Origin: Ruminococcus sp.
GTDB taxonomy: Bacteria > Bacillota > Clostridia > Oscillospirales > Ruminococcaceae
DNA: 14,824 bases
Reading direction: 5' to 3'
NCBI GenBank assembly: GCA_024697705.1
Contig: JAILFF010000056.1
Location: forward strand, 1-14,824
Numbering within the stretch: the first letter of the stretch is position 1; each line of letters opens with the position of its first letter. Below the pieces are notes generated by a model. That model did no database searches, was not told the origin of the DNA, and was given only the letters and a program-made list of their open reading frames with translations. Position numbers and translations under genes: made by a program. This document shows positions 1 to 6,826 of the stretch, in pieces.

Positions 1-1268
1 CCCTTCTTGTAGTACCACCACTGCTGATTGCTGAGGTCTACCTCGATGTAGGTCTTGCCGATATCGTCCTTTTCGGTACGCGCCTCGGGAACGCCCGTGA
101 ACTCAAAGTATCCGTCAACATTGTAATAGATAGGCTCGACGTCGCTGCACGACTTGCCCTTTTTAAGCATACGGACCAGCTGATCGCAGCACTCCTGCTT
201 ATCCATCCACCAGCCGTACTTGGCGTCGCTCGAAGGATTTACCTTGATCTTGCCCTGAAGCGTCGATTTGAACTTGCGCACGGTATCGTAAGTGTCGTAC
301 TTCTTCGCGAGCTTTTCGATATAGGTCATGCAGGCGTCCTCGTCAACGGTATAATTGCCGTCGCGGTCAACGTCTACGAGACTGATTATCTTCTTGCCCG
401 TAAGCTCCTCGGTAGTGTAATTGAAGTCGTAGCTGATGGACATTTTCCACAGATTATTGAGCGTATTCACCTTAGCCTCGTAATCGGTCGATACTGTTTC
501 GGGAAGAACATACGCTCCCGAAGCCATCGCGTCAAAGGTATAGGTATCCGCATCGAGCTTCGACTCAATGTAGCTCTTCATAACATCCATGCTGAAAACG
601 TCGCCCTGAACTTCGGGAACGATATGATAACCTGTATCGTCGGATTTCAGCTGTGCGCTGACGTTCTCCTGAGTACCCCAACCTGCATTCTCAATGGCAG
701 CTTCAAGCTTTGCCTTATCGTAGCTCGAAACGTCGTTGAAATTATAATCGGTGCGCTGAACAAGATAAGCGAACCAGCTCTTTTTGTCAAGGTCGGAATG
801 GATCTTCTGTATCTCGGTATCGTAGTTGAAACGGTAATCAACATCGGCGAGGGAAATATTCACGGTATTGTTTCTCGGCGCTTTGATGGTAAGATTTTCG
901 GGAATATCCTTATGCGCGAACATATCGAGCACCTGCGCCACGGTCTTTCCGCTGACGTCCCTGCCGTTTATGTAAACATTCGCCGTGAACCTGTTCTTAT
1001 AGTACATAAGACCGACGCCGTAGACCACCGCCACGATAATGATAATAAGCAGCAGCACCACCGTGACCACGAGCGGAGCCTTCGACTTCTTACGCCGACC
1101 GCTCTGCGGACGTTCGTAGTCCTCGTTGTAATATTGCCGCTGACGGTTCTGCTGCCCCGGCTGAGGCTGCCGCCGCTGAGGAGGTCTGCCCTGCGGGGGT
1201 CTGCCCTGCTGAGGCGGTCTGCTGCGTGGTGCGCCTCTGTCGGACGGTCTTACAGCTGTTGAAGCCAT
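1..1268 (-). CDS. L,D-transpeptidase (YkuD) with peptidoglycan-binding-like domain, N-terminal part
   Basis: The gene runs off the left window edge; 422 codons are visible from ATG at 1268-1266. A ribosome site (GAAAGGAAAG) lies just upstream. Residues 1-64 are a Pro/Gln/Arg-rich cytoplasmic tail with repeated RPPQ-type units, and residues 65-90 are one membrane helix. After it comes the segment FTANVYINGRDVSGKTV, typical of the start of the extracytoplasmic PG_binding_4/VanW-type region that precedes YkuD in Firmicutes. The last visible residues, YIEVDLSNQQWWYYKKG, match the opening of the YkuD catalytic domain. The catalytic Cys/His motif would lie outside the window, so activity cannot be judged. 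Known members make 3-3 cross-links between peptidoglycan stem peptides on the outer face of the membrane. The gene has its own promoter and appears to be transcribed alone. Truncation is by the window, not by mutation. Confidence 0.88.
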   Translation of the reverse strand, partial: MASTAVRPSDRGAPRSRPPQQGRPPQGRPPQRRQPQPGQQNRQRQYYNEDYERPQSGRRKKSKAPLVVTVVLLLIIIIVAVVYGVGLMYYKNRFTANVYINGRDVSGKTVAQVLDMFAHKDIPENLTIKAPRNNTVNISLADVDYRFNYDTEIQKIHSDLDKKSWFAYLVQRTDYNFNDVSSYDKAKLEAAIENAGWGTQENVSAQLKSDDTGYHIVPEVQGDVFSMDVMKSYIESKLDADTYTFDAMASGAYVLPETVSTDYEAKVNTLNNLWKMSISYDFNYTTEELTGKKIISLVDVDRDGNYTVDEDACMTYIEKLAKKYDTYDTVRKFKSTLQGKIKVNPSSDAKYGWWMDKQECCDQLVRMLKKGKSCSDVEPIYYNVDGYFEFTGVPEARTEKDDIGKTYIEVDLSNQQWWYYKK

Positions 1269-1372
1269 TATTATCACACTTTCCTTTCGGACATAGGTAA
1301 ATGCCGCCAAAAGCGGTCACTTCCCCGTTCATTATCTTCTCTCTGAAAAAACACAATTTTAATCGTAAAATC

Positions 1373-1401
1373 ATTATAGCACATTTTCCGACAAATTTCA
1401 A
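1373..1401 (-). promoter_or_regulatory. Sigma-A promoter of the L,D-transpeptidase gene
   Basis: On the minus strand, -35 TTGAAA (1401-1396) and -10 TATAAT (1378-1373) are separated by exactly 17 bases. Transcription should start near 1366, leaving a leader of about 97 bases before the ATG at 1268. The leader contains only a weak CCGC/GCGG hairpin. Confidence 0.8.
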
Positions 1402-1519
1402 GCCCATTTCACACTTTTCAAAAATTTATAATCATTCTATCACCGCCGCAGGGAGGTTGAGTCCGAACGAATAATCTTTTGCAAAAAAAGTCACTGACCC
1501 TACCAACGCGGAACGAATC

Positions 1520-2059
1520 CTAACGCCTCCGGGAATTGTTCCCGCGGACACGCCCCCCCGCGTAGGAGGGTCCGAGCTTGCCCATGCCTATAAGACCCGT
1601 GAAAACGCCTGTTGCAACACCGACTATCATTATTATCCATGCCATGCGCTGACCCGATATGAACTCCGCGAAGCTTCTGCCGCCGATAACGTTCTTTGCC
1701 GCGTCTTCCATTCCGAGCGACGTGAACAGCAGCGAAAGCGACATACGCACGTTGAGCAGACAGCCCAGTAACGAAACGCCCGACAGCACCGAAGTCAGCA
1801 GCACGCCGTAATGCTCGCTCTTTTCGTAGGTGACGATGCCCTGCATACAGTGACACAGCGCCAATATCATAAACAGCCACAGGCAGCCGAAAACCGCTAT
1901 CCCGAGTCCCGTTCCTGCCGTGCCGCCCTTTTCAAGCACCGAGATCAGCGCCATGAGCGTTCCGCCCAATGCGAACGCGGCTATCATGGTGAATATTCCG
2001 AGCAGGCTGTTTGTGCGCTCGCCCTTGGGGAGCTCTTTTTTCTTTATCTGCTTTGGCAT
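1520..2059 (-). CDS. Four-helix membrane protein of unknown function
   Basis: 179 codons; I do not recognise the family. ATG at 2059-2057 is preceded by AAAGGACAGGAT, a good ribosome site. A short charged N-terminus (KKKELPKGER) is followed by four hydrophobic segments at about residues 19-42, 49-73, 84-112 and 139-160, so it is an integral membrane protein. The third and second segments carry Cys residues (CHCMQ near 70, GC near 98). The last 20 residues change character abruptly to a Gly/Arg-rich tail (GGRVRGNNSRRR), encoded across a seven-G run and a small hairpin. This suggests that the original C-terminus has been replaced or extended by intergenic or repeat sequence. It stands alone between two noncoding gaps, so neighbours give no functional hint. 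Confidence 0.7.
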   Translation of the reverse strand: MPKQIKKKELPKGERTNSLLGIFTMIAAFALGGTLMALISVLEKGGTAGTGLGIAVFGCLWLFMILALCHCMQGIVTYEKSEHYGVLLTSVLSGVSLLGCLLNVRMSLSLLFTSLGMEDAAKNVIGGRSFAEFISGQRMAWIIMIVGVATGVFTGLIGMGKLGPSYAGGRVRGNNSRRR

Positions 2060-2120
2060 TTTTATCCTGTCCTTTCAGGTGAATTGTTTTCTATACCTTT
2101 TGCAAAGCCTTAATTTGCAG

Positions 2121-2158
2121 GGGCGAGCATGGCACGAACACGGTTTGTGCAGTCGCCC
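2121..2158. repeat. Imperfect stem-loop with GCACGAAC core
   Basis: Outer arms GGGCGA (2121-2126) and TCGCCC (2153-2158) enclose inner arms GCACGAAC (2132-2139) and GTTTGTGC (2143-2150), 7 of 8 paired, with a 3-base loop. The CACGAA core recurs in the hairpins at 2417-2438 and 13681-13694. No T-run follows on either strand, so it is not a standard terminator. Confidence 0.6.
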
Positions 2159-2218
2159 GTGAACTGTCCCGTCTGTGGCGAAATCCATACTTCGCGCAAT
2201 TCGTTTGCAAAATATCGC

Positions 2219-2241
2219 CGGTCTGAACTTCGTTCAGACCG
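2219..2241. repeat. Perfect 10-bp hairpin
   Basis: CGGTCTGAAC (2219-2228) and GTTCAGACCG (2232-2241) pair perfectly around a TTC loop. No T-tract is adjacent on either strand. It may be a transcript end/stability hairpin or part of an interspersed element. Confidence 0.6.
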
Positions 2242-2255
2242 CTCTTCTTGCAAAT

Positions 2256-2346
2256 ATAAAATCGGCAATTTCCTTGTTCTTGTACAGACTTTTTGTACTA
2301 TTCGTCTGCACCTTTTTGTACGCTTTCTCTGAATAGCCGATTTTAT
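2256..2346. repeat. 91-base structured element bounded by an 11-bp inverted repeat
   Basis: ATAAAATCGGC (2256-2266) and its exact reverse complement GCCGATTTTAT (2336-2346) enclose 69 bases. Inside, CAGAC and GTCTG can pair, and CTTTTTGTAC occurs twice in direct orientation with small differences in its flanks. This is consistent with a folded RNA or cruciform, but no known RNA family is recognised. Confidence 0.45.
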
Positions 2347-2400
2347 TTTTGAACCGCTCGTCTTTCTTTCTTCGAGTTGTTTTCTGCCGTCGTAGGTTTC

Positions 2401-2459
2401 TGTGGGGGAAGACCCTTTGCACGAACTTGTTCGTGCAAGAAGAAGGGTTCTCCCCCACA
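2401..2459. repeat. Two-level palindrome, cruciform-like
   Basis: Outer arms of 17 bases at 2401-2417 and 2443-2459 pair with two mismatches (TGTGGGGGA outermost). Inside them a 10-bp arm TTGCACGAAC (2417-2426) pairs perfectly with GTTCGTGCAA (2429-2438). The second outer arm runs directly into the repeat at 2451-2497. Confidence 0.65.
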
Positions 2460-2497
2460 CCCCCTTCCCAAGACTTTTGGCTTGCCCTTGCTTTGCG
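2451..2497. repeat. Interspersed repeat, AAGTC family, single arm
   Basis: This stretch is closely similar to 14762-14808 at the other end of the window: both read CCCCCACACCCCCTTCC followed by an AAGACTTTTGG core and a TTGCC-TTTGC tail. The core TTCCCAAGACTTTTGG is at 2465-2480. Unlike the copies at 13655-13723 and 14739-14791, no opposing arm is present nearby. Confidence 0.65.
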
Positions 2498-2521
2498 AAT
2501 TCGGAAGCTTTGCGCCTAAAA

Positions 2522-2555
2522 ATATCTTTTATCCTTTATCTCTTATCTTTTATCT
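2522..2555. repeat. GATAAAA-type repeat overlapping the end of the corC-like gene
   Basis: These 34 bases are identical at 33 positions to 4994-5027, part of the right arm of the inverted-repeat element upstream of hisC. On the minus strand they read as GATAAAA/GATAAGA units. The stop codon (2538-2536) and the last five or so codons of the corC-like gene lie inside the repeat. Confidence 0.75.
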
Positions 2556-3771
2556 CGATTTGCAGTCTGTCTATCCGCTGATCGTTCTCCATCGTGACCC
2601 TCACCGAGAACGGCGGAACTTCTACCGTCTCACCGTTCTCGGGAAAACGCTCCAGAATTTCTGTGATCCAACCGCCCATCGAGTTCGCTTCCGCGTCGAT
2701 AAGCCCCTCGTCAAGATCGGCTTTTTCAAGAAAGTCCGATACCGAAAGCTCCGCCGAAACGTCCCATTTCCCGACGCCCTCCGCCTTGAACGAATCGTCC
2801 TCCTCGTCGCGCTCGTCGTAAATGTCGCCCACAAGCTCCTCAATGATGTCCTCAAGCGTGCAGATACCCGCCGTGCCGCCGTATTGATCTACGACCACCG
2901 CCATGTGCGCCTTACGCTTCTGCATCATCTTCAAGACTTCGGAAATGCGCTTGTTTTCGGGGATAAACATCGGCTGCGTCATTATCTCGCCGATGTCCGT
3001 GCCGCCGTCAAGGTAGAACTTGAAAAAGTCTATCTGATGTATAATGCCGACTATATTATCCATCGTCCGCTCGTAAACGGGCAGGCGCGAATAACAGCTG
3101 TCCACAAAGATCGCTTTGATCTCTTCGGTGGTAGCCTGCCGCTCCACGCCGAGAACGTTCACACGCGGCACCAATACCTCGTCGATCTGCGTTTCGTCAA
3201 AATCGAGCGCCGAACGCACAAGGTCGGATTCCTGCTCTTCAAGCACGCCCTCCGTCTCGCTCTCGTCGATGATGTATTTAAGCTCTTCTTCCGTAAAGGC
3301 GGGCTGATCTTTCCTGCCGCCCGTCATAAGGTCGGTTAGCTTCTTTATCATGCCGAAAAACCATATCGCGGGCGTGAGCAGAAACATCGCCGCCGAAAGC
3401 GGTGCCGACATCAGCATGGAGAAGCTCTCGGCGTTTTCTTTCGCAAGGCTTTTCGGAAGTATCTCGCCGAAGATAAGCACCAGCACCGTCATAACAAGTG
3501 TTGCATATGCTACGCTGTTCTGCCCGAATTTCTGCGTGAAAAGCACCGTCGTCAGCGACGAGGAAAGTATGTTCACCACGTTGTTGCCGATGAGTATAGC
3601 CGTCAGCGCACGGTCGTAGTTTTCGATTATCTTAAGCGCCTTCTGTGCGCTCTTTTTGCCGCCCGCCGCCATGTTTTTCAGGCGGATTCGGTTGGCGGAG
3701 GAAAGCGCCGTTTCGGTAGCCGAGCAGACCGCCGAAAGCGCAAGCAGTATGCATATCAGGAAAACGTCCAT
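2536..3771 (-). CDS. CNNM/CorC-type membrane protein with CBS pair (HlyC/CorC family)
   Basis: 411 codons from ATG at 3771-3769, which begins the typical hydrophobic N-terminus MDVFLICILLALSA. The frame is open 14 codons further upstream, but that would run into hisC. Residues 1-150 form the CNNM/DUF21 membrane region with about four hydrophobic segments and the family signatures SATETALSSANRIRLK (17-32) and GEILPKSLAKENAE (102-115). Two CBS domains span about 195-320, with the typical CBS-2 end DQYGGTAGICTLEDIIEELVG. The CorC_HlyC domain spans about 335-405. Relatives handle Mg2+/Co2+ or other divalent cations, often by export, with CBS domains sensing adenine nucleotides. Substrate here is inferred only. 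It follows hisC by 10 bases, so the two are probably co-transcribed; the ribosome site would lie in the hisC tail (GGAG) and is distant. The C-terminus (KDKR and stop) is encoded by a repeat. Confidence 0.9.
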   Translation of the reverse strand: MDVFLICILLALSAVCSATETALSSANRIRLKNMAAGGKKSAQKALKIIENYDRALTAILIGNNVVNILSSSLTTVLFTQKFGQNSVAYATLVMTVLVLIFGEILPKSLAKENAESFSMLMSAPLSAAMFLLTPAIWFFGMIKKLTDLMTGGRKDQPAFTEEELKYIIDESETEGVLEEQESDLVRSALDFDETQIDEVLVPRVNVLGVERQATTEEIKAIFVDSCYSRLPVYERTMDNIVGIIHQIDFFKFYLDGGTDIGEIMTQPMFIPENKRISEVLKMMQKRKAHMAVVVDQYGGTAGICTLEDIIEELVGDIYDERDEEDDSFKAEGVGKWDVSAELSVSDFLEKADLDEGLIDAEANSMGGWITEILERFPENGETVEVPPFSVRVTMENDQRIDRLQIEIKDKR

Positions 3772-3781
3772 ATGGGCACGT

Positions 3782-4870
3782 TCACTTGCACTCCGCCGCG
3801 ATAAGCTCCTCAAGCGCCGCGATAAGCTTGCTCATTTCGATGTTGGTACCTATCGTTATGCGCAGGCGGTTGTTTATGCGGGGCTTGTCCCAGTAGCGGA
3901 TATATATGCCCTTTTCGCGGGTGTATTCAAATATGCGCTTTGCCGTAAGGGTCTTGTGCTGAACGAACAGGAAATTCGTGCTGCTCTGCGGTACGTCGAA
4001 GCCCAGTTTGCGCAGCGCCGCGGCTGTTTTCTCGCGGGTGGCGATGATCATTGAGGTTATCGCTTCGAGATATTCCTCGTCGCCTACCGAAGCGATACCC
4101 GTAGCAATGGCAAGTCTGTCAAGCGGATAGGAATTATAGCTGTCCTTAACGGCGTTCAGCATCGAGATAAGCTCGGTGCTTCCGTAAGCCATAGCAATAC
4201 GCATACCCGCCATAGAGCGCGACTTCGAGAACGTCTGCGTTACGAGCAGATTCTCGTATTCGGAAAGGAGCTTGACTGCCGATTCGCCGCCGAAATCGAC
4301 ATACGCTTCGTCAACGATAACTATGCAGTCCTGATTGAGGTCGAGTATGCGGCGAATACTGTCAAGCCCCATGCCGATAGATGTCGGCGCGTTGGGGTTC
4401 GCGATAACAACGCCGCCGTTTTCGGGCGCGTAGTCCTCGGGGTTTATCATGAACTTATCGTCCACGGGCACGGTGACGAAGGGTATCTTCATCAGCTCGC
4501 ACCATACGGGGTAGAACGAGTAGGTGATGTCGGGGAACATTACGGGCTTGTCGGAGTTAAAGAAAGCGCGGAAAGCCGCCGCCAGCACGTCATCCGAGCC
4601 GTTGCCGACAAAGATATTATCGGGCGTGAGCCTTGCCCCGTAAAGATTCGAGCAGTGCTCGGCGATAGCGGCTCTGAGCGGTGCCGAGTCCGACAGCGGA
4701 TACTTTCTCATATCGTTCGCTTCAAATTCGGCGATGGTCTTATAAACCTCATACGAGGGCGGATAGGGGTTCTCGTTGGCGTTGAGCTTGATAATGTCGT
4801 CGGTCTTGGGCTGTTCGCCCGCAGTGTAGGGTTCTATGTTTAAATAATTCTTTCTCCAAAGCTTTTCCAT
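3782..4870 (-). CDS. hisC: Histidinol-phosphate aminotransferase
   Basis: 362 codons; ATG at 4870-4868 with AGGAC eight bases upstream. This PLP enzyme interconverts imidazole-acetol phosphate and histidinol phosphate in cytoplasmic histidine synthesis. Fold-type I landmarks are all visible: LNANENPYPPS (29-39), VGNGSDD (88-94), NPNAPTS (158-164), IVDEAYVDF (185-193) with Asp187 for the pyridine nitrogen, TQTFSKSRSMAGMRIA (211-226) with the Schiff-base lysine Lys216 and phosphate-binding Arg224, and a C-terminal RLRITIG motif that supplies the substrate carboxylate Arg. Length is normal. No other his genes are in the window, so hisC is separated from the rest of the pathway and sits with a corC-like gene 10 bases downstream. 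Some HisC homologues act on aromatic amino acids, which cannot be excluded by sequence alone. No T-box or His-rich leader peptide is seen upstream. Confidence 0.92.
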   Translation of the reverse strand: MEKLWRKNYLNIEPYTAGEQPKTDDIIKLNANENPYPPSYEVYKTIAEFEANDMRKYPLSDSAPLRAAIAEHCSNLYGARLTPDNIFVGNGSDDVLAAAFRAFFNSDKPVMFPDITYSFYPVWCELMKIPFVTVPVDDKFMINPEDYAPENGGVVIANPNAPTSIGMGLDSIRRILDLNQDCIVIVDEAYVDFGGESAVKLLSEYENLLVTQTFSKSRSMAGMRIAMAYGSTELISMLNAVKDSYNSYPLDRLAIATGIASVGDEEYLEAITSMIIATREKTAAALRKLGFDVPQSSTNFLFVQHKTLTAKRIFEYTREKGIYIRYWDKPRINNRLRITIGTNIEMSKLIAALEELIAAECK

Positions 4871-4889
4871 ATTCTTGTCCTTTCGTATT

Positions 4890-5047
4890 TAAATGAGCAA
4901 TTACTTTAAGATAAAAGATTAAAGATAATAGATAAAAGATATAATACGCAACAGTGAAATATTAGTTTTAAATTTCAAACACGGGGATTAAATATATCTT
5001 TTATCTTTTATCTCTTATCTTTTATCTTATTCACAAATGCTCATTTA
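4890..5047. repeat. MITE-like inverted-repeat element upstream of hisC
   Basis: Two arms, 4890-4943 and 4993-5047, are reverse complements. The inner 37 bases of each arm (4907-4943 and 4993-5029) pair with about three mismatches, and the outermost 10 bases (TAAATGAGCA, and TGCTCATTTA at 5038-5047) pair perfectly, with a poorly matched stretch between. The arms are built of GATAAAA/GATAAGA units. The 49-base centre is AT-rich. The element fills almost the whole gap between the AraC-type gene and hisC, both read leftward. It carries no open frame, so if mobile it would be non-autonomous. It could also act as a transcript-end hairpin. Confidence 0.7.
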
Positions 5048-5066
5048 CAAAAACAATTCCGGGAAT

Positions 5067-5894
5067 TCAGCTCTGCTTGCGGTGCAGATTGCGGAACTCG
5101 GCGGGCGAGAGCATTTCGTGCTTCTTGAATACCGCGCAGAAATAGGAACAGTCGTTATAGCCGACCTCGTTCGCAATGTCGTTGATGTTGCGCTTTTCTT
5201 CAAGCAGAAGTGTTTTCGCCTGCTGTATGCGCCGCCTTGCAAGATACTCGAACGGGCGCAGATTGAGACATTCCTTGAACAGCCTGCAAAGATACTGCGG
5301 ACTCAGCCCGATAAGGTCGGAAAGCTCCGTCAGCGTTATGTCCTGCTTGTAATTCGTGTTGATGTAGTCGATAACGGGCTGGAGCTGCGTGAGCTTCGCG
5401 CCGTCCTGTGTGCCGTTTTGCAGATTTACCACGCGGTTGAACTCGATAAAGAACTGGTAAAGATGCGCCGAGCACTGATGACCGCCGTAGTAATAATTCG
5501 TCCGCATGAGATAGAGCATCTTCTTGAAGATAGCGTCGAGCGGGGCGACGTCGTGTATCTTGTAGACCCTCGCCTTTTCGAGCTTCAGATATTTCATCAT
5601 ATTCTCGATCTCGCGCCCCTCGAAGGTTATCCAGTGCGTTTCCCAGATCTCCTCGTTGGGAAAATATTCATGCGGAACGTGCGGCGGCAGATAGAAACCG
5701 TCGCCCGCGGCGATCTTGTATTCCTTGCCGTCAACGCGCAGAGTACCGCTGCCCCTTACGCAGTAAATGATCTGGTAATTCGGGTAGCCGTCCTCGCGGA
5801 TAAAATGAAATTCGGTGTCGCGGGCGCCGATACCGAGTATATACAGAGGAAGTTCAACCTCATCGCCCAGCACGGGGTAGTAAAAATCAGTCAT
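5067..5894 (-). CDS. AraC-family transcriptional regulator with cupin sensor domain
   Basis: 275 codons; ATG at 5894-5892 behind a strong GGGAGG site. The N-terminal half (about 35-85) has the AraC-type cupin pattern, including VRGSGTLRVDGKEY and GDGFYLPPHVPHEY. This fold usually binds a sugar or other small ligand. The C-terminal 100 residues (172-271) carry the paired AraC helix-turn-helix: ITLTELSDLIGLSPQYLCRLFKE (186-208) and INDIANEVGYNDCSYFCAVFKK (237-258), then the usual SPAEFR close. It should be a DNA-binding activator or repressor. No sugar-utilisation genes are adjacent, so the target is not evident. Its own promoter has a palindrome in the spacer, which could mean autoregulation. 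After the stop codon, a weak AATTC/GAATT hairpin with five Ts and then the large inverted repeat could end the transcript. Confidence 0.9.
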   Translation of the reverse strand: MTDFYYPVLGDEVELPLYILGIGARDTEFHFIREDGYPNYQIIYCVRGSGTLRVDGKEYKIAAGDGFYLPPHVPHEYFPNEEIWETHWITFEGREIENMMKYLKLEKARVYKIHDVAPLDAIFKKMLYLMRTNYYYGGHQCSAHLYQFFIEFNRVVNLQNGTQDGAKLTQLQPVIDYINTNYKQDITLTELSDLIGLSPQYLCRLFKECLNLRPFEYLARRRIQQAKTLLLEEKRNINDIANEVGYNDCSYFCAVFKKHEMLSPAEFRNLHRKQS

Positions 5895-5953
5895 GATGCC
5901 GCAGCCTCCCTGATCGTCACAAATTCACAAAAGGATAATATTCTTATATGTAT

Positions 5954-5982
5954 ATCATATCACAATATTGTCGGATTGTCAA
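5954..5982 (-). promoter_or_regulatory. Sigma-A promoter of the AraC-type gene
   Basis: On the minus strand, a consensus -35 TTGACA (5982-5977) and a -10 TATGAT (5959-5954) are 17 bases apart. The expected start is near 5947, giving a leader of about 50 bases. Confidence 0.88.
5962..5971. promoter_or_regulatory. Palindrome in promoter spacer, possible operator
   Basis: The perfect 10-base palindrome ACAATATTGT lies wholly between the -35 and -10 boxes of the AraC-type promoter. A protein bound there would block RNA polymerase. AraC-type proteins more often bind direct repeats, so the binder is unknown. Confidence 0.4.
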
Positions 5983-6032
5983 GGGATTTTGCGAAATTTA
6001 TATAAATATTTTATACTGTCCGAACAATGCTG

Positions 6033-6776
6033 TTATTTTCTGACATTATAATAAAATTCGTCTGCCGCCGCCTTGTCCGTTCCCGTGAAAATACGCTTGG
6101 TAAGACGGCGGTTCTTCACGAGATACCAGTCGCCGAACTCGTCGAACTTGCGGCTCGATGTGATGACGAACGATTCTTTAAGCGTGCCGTATTTTTTGCC
6201 CTGCTTTTCGCCGTGCTTTTTGAGCCTTATCGCAAAATCCATATCTTCGAGGCTGACGAGCTTTTCGTCGAAGCCGCCCACCGCCTCGAAATCGCGCTTA
6301 TACGCCCAAAACATCGTCCCCGATAGAGCGCCGCCGCTTTTTATCATCTTCGGCAGGATGTTAACGGCGACGTACATCGAGGAAACGAATATCCCGAGGG
6401 ACATACGGTCGAATTCGGGTCTCGCCCCTCCGCCGATGAATTTCCCGCTTTCAAGCAGCTGCGCGATCTCTTCGAGGGAAGTCTTGGTCATAACGCTGTC
6501 GGCGTCGATGGTGACGACTATCTCGCCGTCGGCGGCTTTGAGCCCCGCGTTTCTCACCGCCGCGATGCAGCGGCTTTCCTCATCGACAACGACTTTTGCG
6601 CCGTGCCTTGCGGCGATCACGGCGGTGCGGTCGGTGCAGTGATTAGCCACGACTATCATCTGCACCTTGTCGGGACTGACGCGGCGGGCTGCCTTTTCGA
6701 TGAAATGCAGGCACTTGCCGATATATTTTTCCTCGTTATATGCGGGTATGATGACCGAGAATTTATATTCGCTCAT
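6033..6776 (-). CDS. Family 2 (GT-A) glycosyltransferase
   Basis: 247 codons; ATG at 6776-6774 with AAGGAG twelve bases upstream. The N-terminus FSVIIPAYNEEKYIGKCL is the classic GT2 nucleotide-sugar-binding start. The metal-binding DXD-type motif is TIDADS (Asp91, Asp93), and the acceptor-side catalytic region is FDEKLVSLEDMDFAIRLKKHG (169-189), containing the ED pair at 177-178. A moderately hydrophobic stretch (IFVSSMYVAVNILPKMI, 129-145) may associate with the membrane; there is no clear transmembrane anchor. Members transfer sugars from nucleotide donors to lipid, glycan or protein acceptors; the substrate cannot be read from sequence. It is transcribed divergently from panB and appears to be alone in its unit, with its own strong promoter and no obvious terminator. 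Confidence 0.85.
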   Translation of the reverse strand: MSEYKFSVIIPAYNEEKYIGKCLHFIEKAARRVSPDKVQMIVVANHCTDRTAVIAARHGAKVVVDEESRCIAAVRNAGLKAADGEIVVTIDADSVMTKTSLEEIAQLLESGKFIGGGARPEFDRMSLGIFVSSMYVAVNILPKMIKSGGALSGTMFWAYKRDFEAVGGFDEKLVSLEDMDFAIRLKKHGEKQGKKYGTLKESFVITSSRKFDEFGDWYLVKNRRLTKRIFTGTDKAAADEFYYNVRK

Positions 6777-6826
6777 TTGTTCTGCTCACTCCTTGATTTT
6801 TTCACCTGTCGGCTTATGTTGTAATC

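Larger units (their letters stand above)
2060..2535. other. 476-base noncoding gap made of stem-loop elements
   Basis: No convincing gene is present. Open frames on both strands here have poor ribosome sites and low-complexity Arg/Lys/Ser-rich products. The gap is instead packed with inverted repeats, listed separately: 2121-2158, 2219-2241, 2256-2346, 2401-2459, plus two sequences that recur elsewhere in the window (2451-2497 and 2522-2555). It separates the corC-like gene from the membrane protein gene. Confidence 0.7.

Noticed and set aside
1483..1500. Terminator for the membrane protein gene at the seven-base A run (T run on the minus strand)
   Set aside because: Upstream of the T run only a four-base GTCA/TGAC match with no room for a loop is seen, so no stable hairpin.
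2110..2460. A 116-codon minus-strand open frame in the gap before the membrane protein gene
   Set aside because: It crosses three hairpins and repeat sequence, has a poor ribosome site, and its product is Arg/Ser/Lys-rich with no recognisable domain; repeat-derived translation is more likely.
2377..3339. A 320-codon plus-strand open frame opposite the corC-like gene
   Set aside because: It lies mainly antisense to a well-conserved protein, begins inside the stem-loop region, and its Arg/His/Leu-rich product is typical of a mirrored frame.
4871..5066. T-box or histidine-attenuator leader for hisC
   Set aside because: No run of His codons, no conserved T-box sequence and no specifier stem; the gap is taken up by the inverted-repeat element.
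5052..5066. Intrinsic terminator directly after the AraC-type gene
   Set aside because: The AATTC/GAATT hairpin has five pairs and is AT-rich; too weak to call, although five Ts follow on the minus strand.
5037..6005. A 322-codon plus-strand open frame opposite the AraC-type gene
   Set aside because: The opposite strand encodes clear AraC cupin and HTH motifs with a strong promoter and ribosome site; this frame runs through that promoter and has no ribosome site.
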